Positions 54,687-63,952 of a stretch of DNA of 64,000 bases are shown here, piece by piece. Under the pieces are notes generated by a model. It saw only the letters and a program-made list of their open reading frames with translations, had not been told where the DNA came from and ran no database searches. This DNA is from CAYQQU01 sp964419545 (GTDB lineage Bacteria > Bacteroidota > Bacteroidia > Chitinophagales > Saprospiraceae). Position 1 is the stretch's first letter. Each line of letters opens with the position of its first letter. Both the position numbers and the translations under genes were made by a program. The stretch is from positions 22,866 to 86,865 of the forward strand of contig CAYQQU010000016.1 in assembly GCA_964419545.1 (NCBI GenBank), written 5' to 3'.

Positions 54687-56924
54687 ATGAGCTCGCGAAT
54701 TTCCTTGTTATTCTTCCTGATCTTCGGATCGTGCCTATCCCTCGACGCTCAGGTGGGGCCGCCGACGCTGACCACCGGCATCGGCAGTATCGTCTACCAG
54801 CGGGGGGAACTCGACGCCGAACTCATCGCCTCGATCATCTCCGAAAAACAGGCGGAGGTGCAAACCGAGCTCGCCCAGCGCTACATCCTCAAAAGCCTGG
54901 ATTGCGGCAGCTTTACCCTCTGGAACTACGTGCGGCAAAACCTCGACGTCCTGTTCCGGGAATCGGACCCCGACGTGATGACCAAAGAGATCCTGCGCTA
55001 CGGGGCGGAGCTGGCGCTGACCTACGGGCTGGCGGAATACTACCTCCAGGACCTGTCGGCCCGCTCGCGCGAAGGGCGCCTGACGCCGGCGGAAGAGGCC
55101 TTCCTCAAATTTTACTTTTACTGGCTCGATGAGGAAGCCAAGCAGGAACTGGGCGTCTTCCTGCCCGACGAGGAAGCGGCCCTCGACCGTTGTATCCAGG
55201 AGTTTCTGGGGCAGTGCAGCCAGGGGTTCACCGGCGATTCCATCTCTTTCGAAAGCTACGTCATGATCTTCTACCTGGAAGGCCAGGAGCAGCAGATCTA
55301 CTTTCAACAGGTGCCGGAGCAGGACGACAGCTTTTCCTTGACGCTTACGCCCGAAGGGCGCTCCCGCCTGCGGCAGATGGCCGCCGGCCGCCCGGAAGTG
55401 GTGGGCTTTCAGCTCCAGAGAGCAGCTGCCCTGCAAAGAGGCCCCTTCCTGCCCCGGGCCGAATTGCTGGGGGCCCTGAAAAATACGGGCAAGCCGTTCA
55501 ACGAAGATAAACCTTCGGGGCTGTTCGCCGCCGGCTGCGGCAACATCAGCCCCAATCACATTCTCATCGATCTGGTGTACGAGGTGGCCCGCAATAACGA
55601 AGCCGTACAGCGCACCGGCTTCTTCCAACAGATCGGCGTGGCGCCCGAAGCTTACGAATCGCGCAACAAGTACCTGTTGCTGGCCGACGAGCTGGAGCTT
55701 TTCCTGCCCATTTCCGAGATCAAAGAAGAACTGGAGGACATCGTCGACATCCTGTTCAAATACTTCAAAACCCTACAATACCTGCGGGAAGGGGGGCTGG
55801 ACCTGTCGCTCGACAACATCGACATCCTCCTGGCCGAAGCGCCTGATCGCAGCGTGCCTGAGGTGCAGCAAGCTATCCGCGACGCGCTTACCAGCCTGGC
55901 CGGTTCGCTCAAGGTGAAATACGACTTCGAAGAAGACGAGCGCCCGCTGCTCGACGCCCTGCTTACCATCATCCGCGATCGCAACATCACGCCCGACGAG
56001 CTCGACAGCTACGCTTACTTCATCGACGAGGAGCTGATCCCGCAGTTCATCGAGCTGAACTTCTCCACCCGCGGCGCTTTCGACCGCATCCTGCGCGAGG
56101 CGGAGGACCTGGCCCTGGTGCTGCGCGCCCAGGCGCTGATGTTTATTCGCGAGAAGGTGGCCACCTCCAATGTCAGTGCGGATATCGTCCAGTTCGTCCA
56201 GCTCATCGAACTGCTCAACAACCTCGACCAGGTCGAAACGTACGAGTATATATTCGCTTTTCTGGCAGACGTCGGCAATATGACCTCCAGCCCGCGCGCC
56301 CGGACCATCATCAATGCGATCGCCAACGGCGTCAATCGCTACCTCGTCGTGGAGAGTGAAGAGAACGTGCTGAAGCTCGAAGTCGCTTCCTTCGCCACCG
56401 AAGTATTTAAGCGCTTCGGAGAGCGCACCGGCAGCCGCTTCGCCTTTTTCTTTTCGGTGGGGCTGAATAACGCTTTCGCGCCGGAGACGGTGGCCGAGTC
56501 TTTGTTCGATTCTACCCGGCACATCTATTACGCCAGCGAAAAAGTAGGCGTCAAATACAAGCTGGTCGACTGGCAGCGGCAGTACGCATACGGCGATTTT
56601 GATCTGGATGAGGAGACCTCGCTGGAGCGCAAACGACGCCTCACCCGGCGCTTTGCCCGCGAACCGGTCGTAACGGACCTCTACGCCTTCGGCGCCCTGT
56701 CGGGGCTGCTGTACCAGATCGACGTGCTCCGGTCGGAAGAGCGGTTTACCGATCCGGTCATCAATCTGGGCCTAGGCATCGCCTTTTACAATAACCTCGA
56801 TCTGAACGTCAGCTATACCGTGCCTTTCGGGCGTCAATTTTTTGAACAGGGGCTGATCAACGTCGGGCTCGACATCAAGATCTACGAATACCTCACGCGG
56901 ATGCGCGCCCGGCGCCAACGATAA
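54687..56924 (+). CDS. Large exported protein of unknown function
   Basis: 745 residues. A signal peptide (SLLFFLIFGSCLSLDAQ) is followed by a helix-rich body with no recognised domain. Stretches such as AELALTYGLAEYYLQDLSAR, KYNYFEEDERPLL-type acidic helices and many Leu/Glu repeats suggest an alpha-solenoid-like fold. The final ~60 residues (VINLGLGIAFYNNLDLNVSY, TVPFGRQFFEQGLINVGLDI) look like the last strands of an outer-membrane barrel. I cannot assign a function. Preceded by the MITE-like element, followed by a truncated dispersed-repeat end at about 56945. Confidence 0.75.
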   Translation: MSSRISLLFFLIFGSCLSLDAQVGPPTLTTGIGSIVYQRGELDAELIASIISEKQAEVQTELAQRYILKSLDCGSFTLWNYVRQNLDVLFRESDPDVMTKEILRYGAELALTYGLAEYYLQDLSARSREGRLTPAEEAFLKFYFYWLDEEAKQELGVFLPDEEAALDRCIQEFLGQCSQGFTGDSISFESYVMIFYLEGQEQQIYFQQVPEQDDSFSLTLTPEGRSRLRQMAAGRPEVVGFQLQRAAALQRGPFLPRAELLGALKNTGKPFNEDKPSGLFAAGCGNISPNHILIDLVYEVARNNEAVQRTGFFQQIGVAPEAYESRNKYLLLADELELFLPISEIKEELEDIVDILFKYFKTLQYLREGGLDLSLDNIDILLAEAPDRSVPEVQQAIRDALTSLAGSLKVKYDFEEDERPLLDALLTIIRDRNITPDELDSYAYFIDEELIPQFIELNFSTRGAFDRILREAEDLALVLRAQALMFIREKVATSNVSADIVQFVQLIELLNNLDQVETYEYIFAFLADVGNMTSSPRARTIINAIANGVNRYLVVESEENVLKLEVASFATEVFKRFGERTGSRFAFFFSVGLNNAFAPETVAESLFDSTRHIYYASEKVGVKYKLVDWQRQYAYGDFDLDEETSLERKRRLTRRFAREPVVTDLYAFGALSGLLYQIDVLRSEERFTDPVINLGLGIAFYNNLDLNVSYTVPFGRQFFEQGLINVGLDIKIYEYLTRMRARRQR

Positions 56925-57191
56925 GCGCCGGCAATGGGTTTACCCCATGAATGATCCGGGTTTAAGGGGAAAAAAAGCAAAATATCGGGGCCAGGCTTTT
57001 ATATTATCAAAAAAGTCGATATCTTGCCATTAGAAAAGCCGGCAATAATCTACCCACCGGCATTTTGCATTACAGGCAACTGCGAGAAAACGCTCGAGTT
57101 CCCCTGATTTCCCACCTACTTACGATTCCCCGCTATCCATTGCGCCGTTTATTCGTCGCGCAGCATTGCGCATCTTTCTAAACTATGGAGC

Positions 57192-57623
57192 ATGATCACT
57201 ACACAGGAAAAGTCAAGAATCAAAAGCAGCGCCCTTAGCGTACTGCGTACATTCCAGGCAGAAATTGTATTGGGAAACCCCAGGCAGCGATGCGCCGGAA
57301 CGGGCATTTGCAAATTGCACGTATTGCCGCGACGTTCGGCCGACGCCTGCAATTGTCCGGTCACGCCGGCGGTTATCGATGTTTTGGCGGACCGGGCTTT
57401 GCGGTTCCGTTTCCAGCCGGCCGATCTGCGGCGGGCGCAGGAGCGGGCGGCTTTTGCGAGCGGCGTTTTCCGGATCTTTTGTCCGGTGGCCGTACCGGAG
57501 CCCGTGGGCGCCTGTTATGAAAAAGGCGAAGCCCTTTTTCTGAAGCCCGGCGCATACGCGGTTTTCCAGGAAGCTAACGGCGCGTTCAGCGTCCTCATTT
57601 CCCTCGCGGCGGCCGTCGGCTGA
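57192..57623 (+). CDS. Small Cys-rich protein of unknown function
   Basis: 143 residues, ATG at 57192. The N-terminal half contains RCAGTGICKLHVL and then ACNCPVTP, giving four Cys in two pairs (CxxxxxC and CxC) that could bind a metal ion or disulfide-link. The rest is a strand-rich region (RFQPADLRRAQERAAFASGV, FRIFCPVAVPEPVG). No signal peptide is clear. I recognise no family; a similar CxGxxxC pattern occurs in short Bacteroidota proteins of unknown role. The minus-strand frame over the same bases is a shadow. Confidence 0.55.
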   Translation: MITTQEKSRIKSSALSVLRTFQAEIVLGNPRQRCAGTGICKLHVLPRRSADACNCPVTPAVIDVLADRALRFRFQPADLRRAQERAAFASGVFRIFCPVAVPEPVGACYEKGEALFLKPGAYAVFQEANGAFSVLISLAAAVG

Positions 57624-58444
57624 TCGTCGCCGCACCAACTTCAAAGATGAGCATTCGTCCGAAGGGGTCCGGAGAGTAACCGGACGACTGCGTTGCCGGT
57701 ATTCGCCGGCAAGGCATAACGAACCGAAACTGCGGTGCTATTCCGATTCAAAAGGGATGGGTGGGAGTGCTCGTGGCAGCTCAACAAAAGTTTTGGCCAT
57801 ACTAAGTTCAAACGGTTGGTCTGAAGCCTTCCGCTTCCGTACATCCGTCGGCCCTTCTCTGATGTGGCCGGGTGAGCTCAGTGTAATTCCCCTGCTGTTC
57901 AGGCGGCCATGCCAACGGATGGAGTATTTTCTGCTTTCGATTTCACACACCAAAACGGGCTCAGTACTTGATATTCTGAGCTTAAGCGCATTATCGTGAC
58001 ATCCACCGGCTTGCCCCGATTTGTAATTACCCAACAAATACACTATTTTTACCATTGGCTGTCATAGCATTCCCCACCCTCATTGCCCGTGTTCTGCGCG
58101 GGCATTGTTGTTTTTCGGGGCTTGCGTCGTCGAACGGCAACCGAAGAGAAGCTGTCGATCGCGTTTGGATTTCGGAATTTTCGGAAAAATTTATTTTCGT
58201 CCCGCCCGGCCGGCTTTTTACCTTTGCGGGGCCCGGCCGGCGAATCCGGACGCGCTTCTTCCTCTTTGGCCTAACTTCTCACCCGATTGCTGACGGCCGG
58301 TATCCCAAAAATTTACGACCGAAAACGTCCCGATTGAAATTACCGTTATGGTAAAGGATTGAACAAATTGGGCTATGGAACGCTTTAGCTTGTCATTGCC
58401 CGGAAACGGATTTCCGGGTGGATATTTCAGGAAAAAATAAAATT
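57624..58444. other. Gene-poor stretch upstream of the FabH-like gene
   Basis: 820 bp where short frames exist on both strands (for example about 57738-58055 minus and 58055-58354 plus), but none has recognisable protein content or gene-like codon use. I see a perfect 8-bp hairpin, CCCGGAAA/TTTCCGGG (58399-58418), 26 bases before the FabH-like start, which could be an operator or leader structure. Nothing else is supported. Confidence 0.5.
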
Positions 58445-59518
58445 ATGCCTTTGCAGACCATCATTACCGGTACGGGATGCTATATTCCCAACCGGCAGGT
58501 GCCGAACGACGCTTTCCTCGAACACGTCTTTTATCAGAAAGCCGGCGAACAGATCACTGCATCCAACCCCGCCGTCATCGAAAAGTTCGAAGCAATAACC
58601 GGCATCCGGGAACGTCGCTACGTCGAAAACGACCAGGTGGCTTCGGATATCGCTTCCATCGCAGCGCGCCGCGCCGTCGACGATGCCGGCATCGATCCCG
58701 AAACCCTCGACATGATCATCCTGGCGCAGAATTTCGGGAATATCTACCAGGGAAATCTCCAGACCGATCAGCTGCCCGGCCTGGCCTGCCTCGTCAAGCA
58801 GGAGCTCGGTATCCGCAACCCCAACTGCGTCGCTTACGATATCATCTTCGGCTGCCCGGGATGGGTGCAGGGGCTCATCCAGGCGCACGGCTTTTTCCGC
58901 GCCGGCATGGCCCGCCGTTGCCTGGTGATCGGCGCCGAAACGATCAGCCGTATCGTCGACCCGCACGATCGCGACACCATGATCTTTGCGGACGGCGCCG
59001 GCGCCGCCATCGTCGAAGCACAGGAAGCAGAAGATCAGACGCGCGGTATACTGAGCCACGCCGCCCAGTCGTACTGCCTCGAAGAAGCCCGCTACATTTA
59101 CTTCGGTCCTTCCAACCACAACGGCTCCTCCAGGGACCTGTACATCAAGATGCAGGGGCGTAAGGTTTACGAGTTTGCGCTGACCACCGTACCCGTCGCC
59201 ATGAAGCAGACCCTCGACGAGGCCGGCATCGATATCGGTGAGGTGAAAAAAATATTTATCCACCAGGCCAACGAAAAGATGGACTACGCCATCGTAAAAC
59301 GCTTCTACCGCTTATTCGGACAGCGCAACTTCCCGGAAGAAGTGCTGCCGATGAACATACAGACGTTCGGCAACAGCTCGGTGGCCACCATTCCGACCCT
59401 GCTCGATCAGGTGCGCCGGGAAAACCTGGACGACCACCGCATCGCCGCCGGCGACGTGATCATGTTCGCTTCGGTCGGCGCCGGCATGCACATCAACTCG
59501 ATGGTTTACCGCGTCTGA
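58445..59518 (+). CDS. 3-oxoacyl-ACP synthase III (FabH-like ketosynthase)
   Basis: 357 residues from the ATG at 58445 (MPLQTIITGTGCYIPNRQVPN). The thiolase-fold triad is Cys137 in FGCPGWVQG, His273 in IFIHQAN and Asn310 in TFGNSSVAT. It condenses a short acyl-CoA or acyl-ACP with a malonyl-type extender, or makes a related beta-keto product. The gene is not in a fab operon; a Crp-type regulator remnant follows 2 bases later. Such stand-alone FabH-like enzymes in Bacteroidota often serve branched or secondary lipids; the substrate is unknown. A GTG nine codons upstream is less likely. Confidence 0.92.
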   Translation: MPLQTIITGTGCYIPNRQVPNDAFLEHVFYQKAGEQITASNPAVIEKFEAITGIRERRYVENDQVASDIASIAARRAVDDAGIDPETLDMIILAQNFGNIYQGNLQTDQLPGLACLVKQELGIRNPNCVAYDIIFGCPGWVQGLIQAHGFFRAGMARRCLVIGAETISRIVDPHDRDTMIFADGAGAAIVEAQEAEDQTRGILSHAAQSYCLEEARYIYFGPSNHNGSSRDLYIKMQGRKVYEFALTTVPVAMKQTLDEAGIDIGEVKKIFIHQANEKMDYAIVKRFYRLFGQRNFPEEVLPMNIQTFGNSSVATIPTLLDQVRRENLDDHRIAAGDVIMFASVGAGMHINSMVYRV

Positions 59519-59520
59519 GC

Positions 59521-60099
59521 ATGCATCCTTTCCGGAAGTTCATCCTGCGCTATACGCCCCTGCCGGAAAGCGACTGGGCGCAGATCGAAGCCTGCCTGGA
59601 ACGAACGGTCGTACCCGCCGAGGTGTTGATCCTGCGCGAAGGAAAAATCTGCCGGCACCTCTTCTTCCTGGAAAGCGGGCTGCTGCGCTTTTTCGTACTC
59701 CAGGACGGGCGGGAGGTAACCAAATTCTTCACGGATGCGCCTTACTGCTTCACCTCCCAGCGCAGCTTCACCGGACAGCTGCCGGCCCGCGAAAGCATCG
59801 GCGCCATTGAAGACAGTATCGTCTGGCGTCTGGGCTACGACGACGCTTTTGCCCTGCTGAAGCTGGACGCCTGGAATACCTTCGTCCGCAAACTCATCCA
59901 GGAAGTGCAGGGATATACCGAAGACATCCTGGAGGCCCTCCAGAACCAGACCGCCTAGGCGCGCTACCGCGCCATGATCGACAACGCACCCGAACTCGTG
60001 CAGCGGGCGCCCCTGAAGTACCTGGCCTCTTACCTGGGGATCGCGCCGCAGAGCCTGAGCCGCATCCGCCGCCGTTTCAAGGAAGAAGGGAGAAACTGA
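59521..60099 (+). pseudogene. Crp/Fnr-family regulator with in-frame TAG
   Basis: The reading frame from 59521 encodes a cyclic-nucleotide-binding-like domain (EVLILREGKICRHLFFLESG, KFFTDAPYCFTSQRSF) and stops at TAG 59956-59958, after LQNQTA. In the same frame it goes on: ARYRAMIDNAPELVQRAPLK, YLASYLGIAPQSLSRIRRRF, KEEGRN and TGA at 60097-60099, the normal helix-turn-helix end of this family. One sense codon (probably GAG) has become TAG, so the DNA-binding domain would be lost. Either a pseudogene, a sequencing error, or unusual readthrough. Confidence 0.8.
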
Positions 60100-60469
60100 A
60101 GGGCTAGCCGAAAAAATAGAATGGTCCGGTAAGCGTTTTTTATCCTTATATTTGTAAAATGGTTTCGCCCGTTGCCTGTCCCGAAAGCAGGTACGGGCGC
60201 CAATGCAGATTGAGAAATTAAACACAATTGGAATCGGGGTCGACGGGCTTTTGCAGCATCTTATTATTGCCAAAGCCCTGACGTTGAGTTCTTGCGCAGG
60301 CGACAGATTGGTTATCCGGCGCTCGTGCCGCCGGAAGAATTATGGATTTGGGACGAAAAGCCAATGAACAAGGTGTTATCATTTTGACGATTCGTTCAAC
60401 TGCCTGCAGCATCGGCGCACACCCGGGAATATCGCTCGGTGTTACAAGCACAAAAACCAATTGTGGATC
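60100..60469. other. Intergenic region upstream of the T9SS cargo gene
   Basis: 370 bp with no gene. A -7-like TATATTTG lies at 60147-60154, about 315 bases before the next start, without a matching -33 element. No repeats or hairpins stand out. Confidence 0.4.
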
Positions 60470-62731
60470 ATGCGTTCGCTTTCTATTATCGCATACTTTG
60501 CCGCTACGGCCTGCCTCTTTATTTTTTCCACCTCACTGACGGCTCAGCTTCCCGATCCGGCGGAATTGAATACCGCCGCGAACGGCATCAGTACGACTTT
60601 TCCGGTGGGGGCGCTCGATACCAACTGGTATGTAGCCTACGGCGACGACGACGGGCCGATCAGCGCTTTCGTGCCGGCTACCGTTGTCGGCAGCTGTTCG
60701 GGCTTCTGGTACACCAGCCCTTTTCCCAATGTCGATTGGATATCCTATAACTTCAACAACCCCGGCGAAGGACCGTGCACCCACGAAGTGCAAGGGTGTA
60801 CCGACTTGTTTTTCCGCCGGGAGATCAACCTGCCCGCCACTACCGATTGCGGACAGCCTATCGCCGAAGGCTTCTGCCTGGGGCTCGACTTTTACGCCGA
60901 TAATGCAGTATACGAGATCTGGGTCAACGACGTGTCCAACTACCAATACGATCTGCCGGACGATCCCTACGATTACGTCGGCTACGTCGATCCCACCAGC
61001 ATCAACCTGTGCGACGGCTGGCAGGAAGGAACCAACGTCCTGATGGTGCAGACGAAAAGCTGCCCTTCCTCGCAGGGCTTTCTCGCGCAGGCCAGCCTGG
61101 TGATCGACGAAGATTTTTTCTTTCCGTTCGAGGTGGATACCAGCATCTGTGCAGGGGAATCCTTCGCAGGGTATACGGATACCGGCCTTTATGTAGACAC
61201 CCTCTTTTCGGCTGACGGCTGCGACAGTATCCGGACGCTCATCCTCACCGTGTTGCCCAACGCTGCGTCCGATCTGGAGGTCAGCATCTGCGCCGGGCAG
61301 GCCTACGAAGGGTATACCGATACCGGGCTTTTCGTAGATACCCTCACCGCCGCCAACGGCTGCGATAGTGTGCGTACGCTCAACCTGACCGTCTTGCCGG
61401 TGGCGACCGCCGCGCTGGAAGTGAGCATCTGCACCGGCGAAAGTTTTGCCGGTTATGCCGATACCGGGGTATACATCGATACCCTGGTCGCGGCCAATGG
61501 CTGCGACAGCATCCGCACGCTGGACCTCACCGTCCTGCCGGCCGCGGCTTCCGAGCTGACCGTCGGCATCTGCGAAGGAGAAACCTACGAAGGGTATACC
61601 ATGTCCGGAACCTATGTCGATACCCTGACCGCGACCAACGGCTGCGACAGTATCCGCACCCTGAACCTGACAGTGCAGCCGGTAGCCGTCACCCAGCAGT
61701 CCGCCGCCATCTGCGGAGGAGAAACCTACGAAGGCTACGCAACGACCGGCGTATTTACGGACACTCTGTCCTCGCAGTTTGGCTGCGACAGCATTCGCAT
61801 CCTGGAATTGACGGTGTTCGCTCCGGAAACCACCCAATTGGCCGTCGGCATCTGCGAAGGGGAAACCCACGAAGGGTACGGCGTCTCCGGCATATATACC
61901 GATACACTGACGGCCCAGAACGGTTGCGACAGCATTCGCACCCTGGAGCTGACCGTCTCTTCGTCGGTGACCAGCACGCTATTCGCCGATATCTGCTCGG
62001 GCGAATCGTACGAAGGCTATACGCTTCCCGGCATTTACACCGATACCCTGCAAACGCAAAACGGCTGCGACAGCATCCGCATCCTCGATCTGGAGGTGCT
62101 GGACAGCTACGAAACGGAAACAAAACTGACCCTTTGCGCGGGCACGGAGTACGACTTCAACGGACGCCTCATCACCGAGCCGGGGCGTTATACCGACACC
62201 CTGCTGACTATGGCGGGTTGCGACAGCATCGTGACCCTGGAAGTCGACATTGCCGCCGATGACTTTTTAGGCGAAGACCTGGTCCTTTGCACCGACCGCA
62301 GCATTACGCTGACCGGCCCTTCGGAGGAGACGCTCTGGTTCGACGGGCGCCGCGCCCGGAGCATCGTCATCTCGCATACAGGCAGCTACTGGGCCAGCTT
62401 CACCGACCTGAACGGCTGCGAGGTCGTTGACTCCGTCTTCGTACAGTACAACACCCGATCTTTCGTGCCCAACATCTTCAGCCCCAACCGGGACGGGATC
62501 AACGACTTTTTTGCTCCTTTCTTTTCGGACATCAACTTCAGCGACTACCAGCTGCGGGTATTCGATCGCTGGGGCGGTCTCGTCTTTTCCACTAAGCATC
62601 CGGAGGAGCGCTGGGACGGTACGGCGCGGGGAGAGGACTGCCGGCCCGGGGTTTACCTCTACGTCGTGACCTACGAGAACGAAACCTGCGGGGAGGCCAT
62701 GCTGAGCGGGGAGGTGAATTTGATCCGGTGA
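60470..62731 (+). CDS. T9SS-exported repeat protein with gliding-motility-type C-terminal domain
   Basis: 753 residues from the ATG at 60470. A signal peptide (MRSLSIIAYFAATACLFIF, STSLTAQ) precedes an N-terminal ~200-residue domain. Then come seven near-identical units of about 47 residues and one divergent eighth (~residues 218-590), each with ICxGExYEGY, xTGxYxDTL, and NGCDSIRTLxLTV, giving two regular Cys per unit. The C-terminal ~90 residues (FVPNIFSPNRDGINDFFAPF, LRVFDRWGGLVFSTKHPEER, WDG) are the type B sorting domain that directs export through the type IX system. Probably a surface adhesin or structural protein. Confidence 0.9.
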   Translation: MRSLSIIAYFAATACLFIFSTSLTAQLPDPAELNTAANGISTTFPVGALDTNWYVAYGDDDGPISAFVPATVVGSCSGFWYTSPFPNVDWISYNFNNPGEGPCTHEVQGCTDLFFRREINLPATTDCGQPIAEGFCLGLDFYADNAVYEIWVNDVSNYQYDLPDDPYDYVGYVDPTSINLCDGWQEGTNVLMVQTKSCPSSQGFLAQASLVIDEDFFFPFEVDTSICAGESFAGYTDTGLYVDTLFSADGCDSIRTLILTVLPNAASDLEVSICAGQAYEGYTDTGLFVDTLTAANGCDSVRTLNLTVLPVATAALEVSICTGESFAGYADTGVYIDTLVAANGCDSIRTLDLTVLPAAASELTVGICEGETYEGYTMSGTYVDTLTATNGCDSIRTLNLTVQPVAVTQQSAAICGGETYEGYATTGVFTDTLSSQFGCDSIRILELTVFAPETTQLAVGICEGETHEGYGVSGIYTDTLTAQNGCDSIRTLELTVSSSVTSTLFADICSGESYEGYTLPGIYTDTLQTQNGCDSIRILDLEVLDSYETETKLTLCAGTEYDFNGRLITEPGRYTDTLLTMAGCDSIVTLEVDIAADDFLGEDLVLCTDRSITLTGPSEETLWFDGRRARSIVISHTGSYWASFTDLNGCEVVDSVFVQYNTRSFVPNIFSPNRDGINDFFAPFFSDINFSDYQLRVFDRWGGLVFSTKHPEERWDGTARGEDCRPGVYLYVVTYENETCGEAMLSGEVNLIR

Positions 62732-62848
62732 TCATGTGCCTCTGAAATCTTCAGGCTTGACGCCATAGCCGTCAGGCTGACCCGGCATCCTTTTGTTTCA
62801 ATCGCTTCTTACTTAACCTGGGTTAAGTGTGGCGGGCCTTTTCGCCCG

Positions 62849-62856
62849 TAATTTTG
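62849..62856 (+). promoter_or_regulatory. -7-like box upstream of the SRPBCC gene
   Basis: TAATTTTG matches TAnnTTTG. The -33 region upstream is weak (GGTTAAG at 62821-62827). An end of the dispersed element (ATGAATAATCTGGGTTAA, 62872-62889) lies between this box and the start at 62905. Confidence 0.35.
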
Positions 62857-62904
62857 CAGCTGTTTAAGCCCATGAATAATCTGGGTTAAATCAAAAACTT
62901 CGCT

Positions 62905-63420
62905 ATGAACAGTTGTTTCGCATTACTGGCATTCAATCTTTTTCTTATGAATCTATCCGCACAAAAAGGGCCATCCTCGCCCCAACACTTCCAGCACACT
63001 GTCGAAACCACCGCCCCGGCCGAGCGCATCTGGCAGATCTGGACCGACGTCGCCCACTGGAAAGACTGGGATACCGGACTGGCGGACGCCGAAATGGCGG
63101 GGCCTTTCGAAAAAGGCGCCAAGGGGCGCATCACGACGCTGGAGGGCAGGAAAGTCAAATTCAAGGTCGTCGATTTCGAACCCGGCCGCTCGTACACTTA
63201 TCGCACGGCGTTGCCCTTGGGCGGCCTGTACGTGAAGCGGTACTGGGAAGAAAACAGCGACGGCATACAGTTTACGCACGAAGTGTGGTTCGCCGGTCTG
63301 ACGGGCGGATGGTTCGCCAAAAGGCTGGGCCCGGAGTTCCGGAAAATGCTGCCGGGCGTGATGGAAAAAATCACGGAAATCGCCGAAAAGGAGCCGGCTG
63401 CGGTTGACAAAAATCATTGA
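62905..63420 (+). CDS. SRPBCC-family (START-like) protein
   Basis: 171 residues. A short N-terminal hydrophobic stretch (FALLAFNLFLMNLSAQ) looks like a signal peptide. The rest is a SRPBCC/polyketide-cyclase-like fold: TVETTAPAERIWQIWTDVAHW with the WxxWD-type start, then TTLEGRKVKFKVVDFEPGRS, FTHEVWFAGLTGGWFA and a long C-terminal helix. These proteins hold hydrophobic ligands in a deep pocket; the ligand is unknown. Stand-alone gene with Hsp20 71 bases downstream. Confidence 0.85.
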   Translation: MNSCFALLAFNLFLMNLSAQKGPSSPQHFQHTVETTAPAERIWQIWTDVAHWKDWDTGLADAEMAGPFEKGAKGRITTLEGRKVKFKVVDFEPGRSYTYRTALPLGGLYVKRYWEENSDGIQFTHEVWFAGLTGGWFAKRLGPEFRKMLPGVMEKITEIAEKEPAAVDKNH

Positions 63421-63490
63421 CAAAATGGTGAGGGGAAGGTAGCTTTTATAGCGTAAAAGAGATGATTTTCAATAACCAAAACCTTCCGCC

Positions 63491-63952
63491 ATGTCACGCA
63501 GTTTGATGAATCAAAATTGGTTAAAGGGGGGGGAATTCCTGCCCGAAAACGTCCGCAACTGGCTGGAAAGCTTCTGGCCGGCCGACCGGTTCTTCGATGA
63601 TGATTTTATCCGGGGCAACTGGATGCCGGCCGTCAACATCGTGGACAATAAAGACGCCTACGAGATCGAAGTCGCCGCTCCCGGCTTCAAGAAGGAAGAC
63701 TTCGACGTAAAAGTCGAAAGCGGGATGCTCGTCATCGCCGCCGAACACGAGTTAAAAAAAGAAGAAAAAGAGGCCAACTACACGCGCAAGGAATTCGGCT
63801 ACAGCTCGTTCAGCCGCACCTTCGCGCTGCCGGAAAACGTCGACGAAGATGACATTCGCGCCCGCTATGACGACGGCATCTTACGGCTGACCATGAAAAA
63901 ACTGGCCCTGCCGGAAGAAAAGGCCGACGCGAAAAAAATCGCGATTACTTAG
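63491..63952 (+). CDS. Hsp20/alpha-crystallin small heat shock protein
   Basis: 153 residues. The alpha-crystallin domain (~40-140) includes NWMPAVNIVDNKDAYEIEVA, APGFKKEDFDVKVESGML, RKEFGYSSFSRTFALPENVD and a closing AxxDDGILRLTMKK segment of the usual type. The final ~15 residues lack a clear IxI/V motif except KKIAIT, which may serve. It is an ATP-independent holdase. I see no heat-shock promoter or CIRCE element in the 70 bases before it. Confidence 0.95.
   Translation: MSRSLMNQNWLKGGEFLPENVRNWLESFWPADRFFDDDFIRGNWMPAVNIVDNKDAYEIEVAAPGFKKEDFDVKVESGMLVIAAEHELKKEEKEANYTRKEFGYSSFSRTFALPENVDEDDIRARYDDGILRLTMKKLALPEEKADAKKIAIT

Noticed and set aside
57738..58055. 105-codon minus-strand frame upstream of the FabH-like gene
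   Set aside because: No recognisable content, codon use unlike the neighbours, overlapping frames on the other strand equally long.
58055..58354. 99-codon plus-strand frame upstream of the FabH-like gene
   Set aside because: Contains no family pattern and differs in composition from real genes here.
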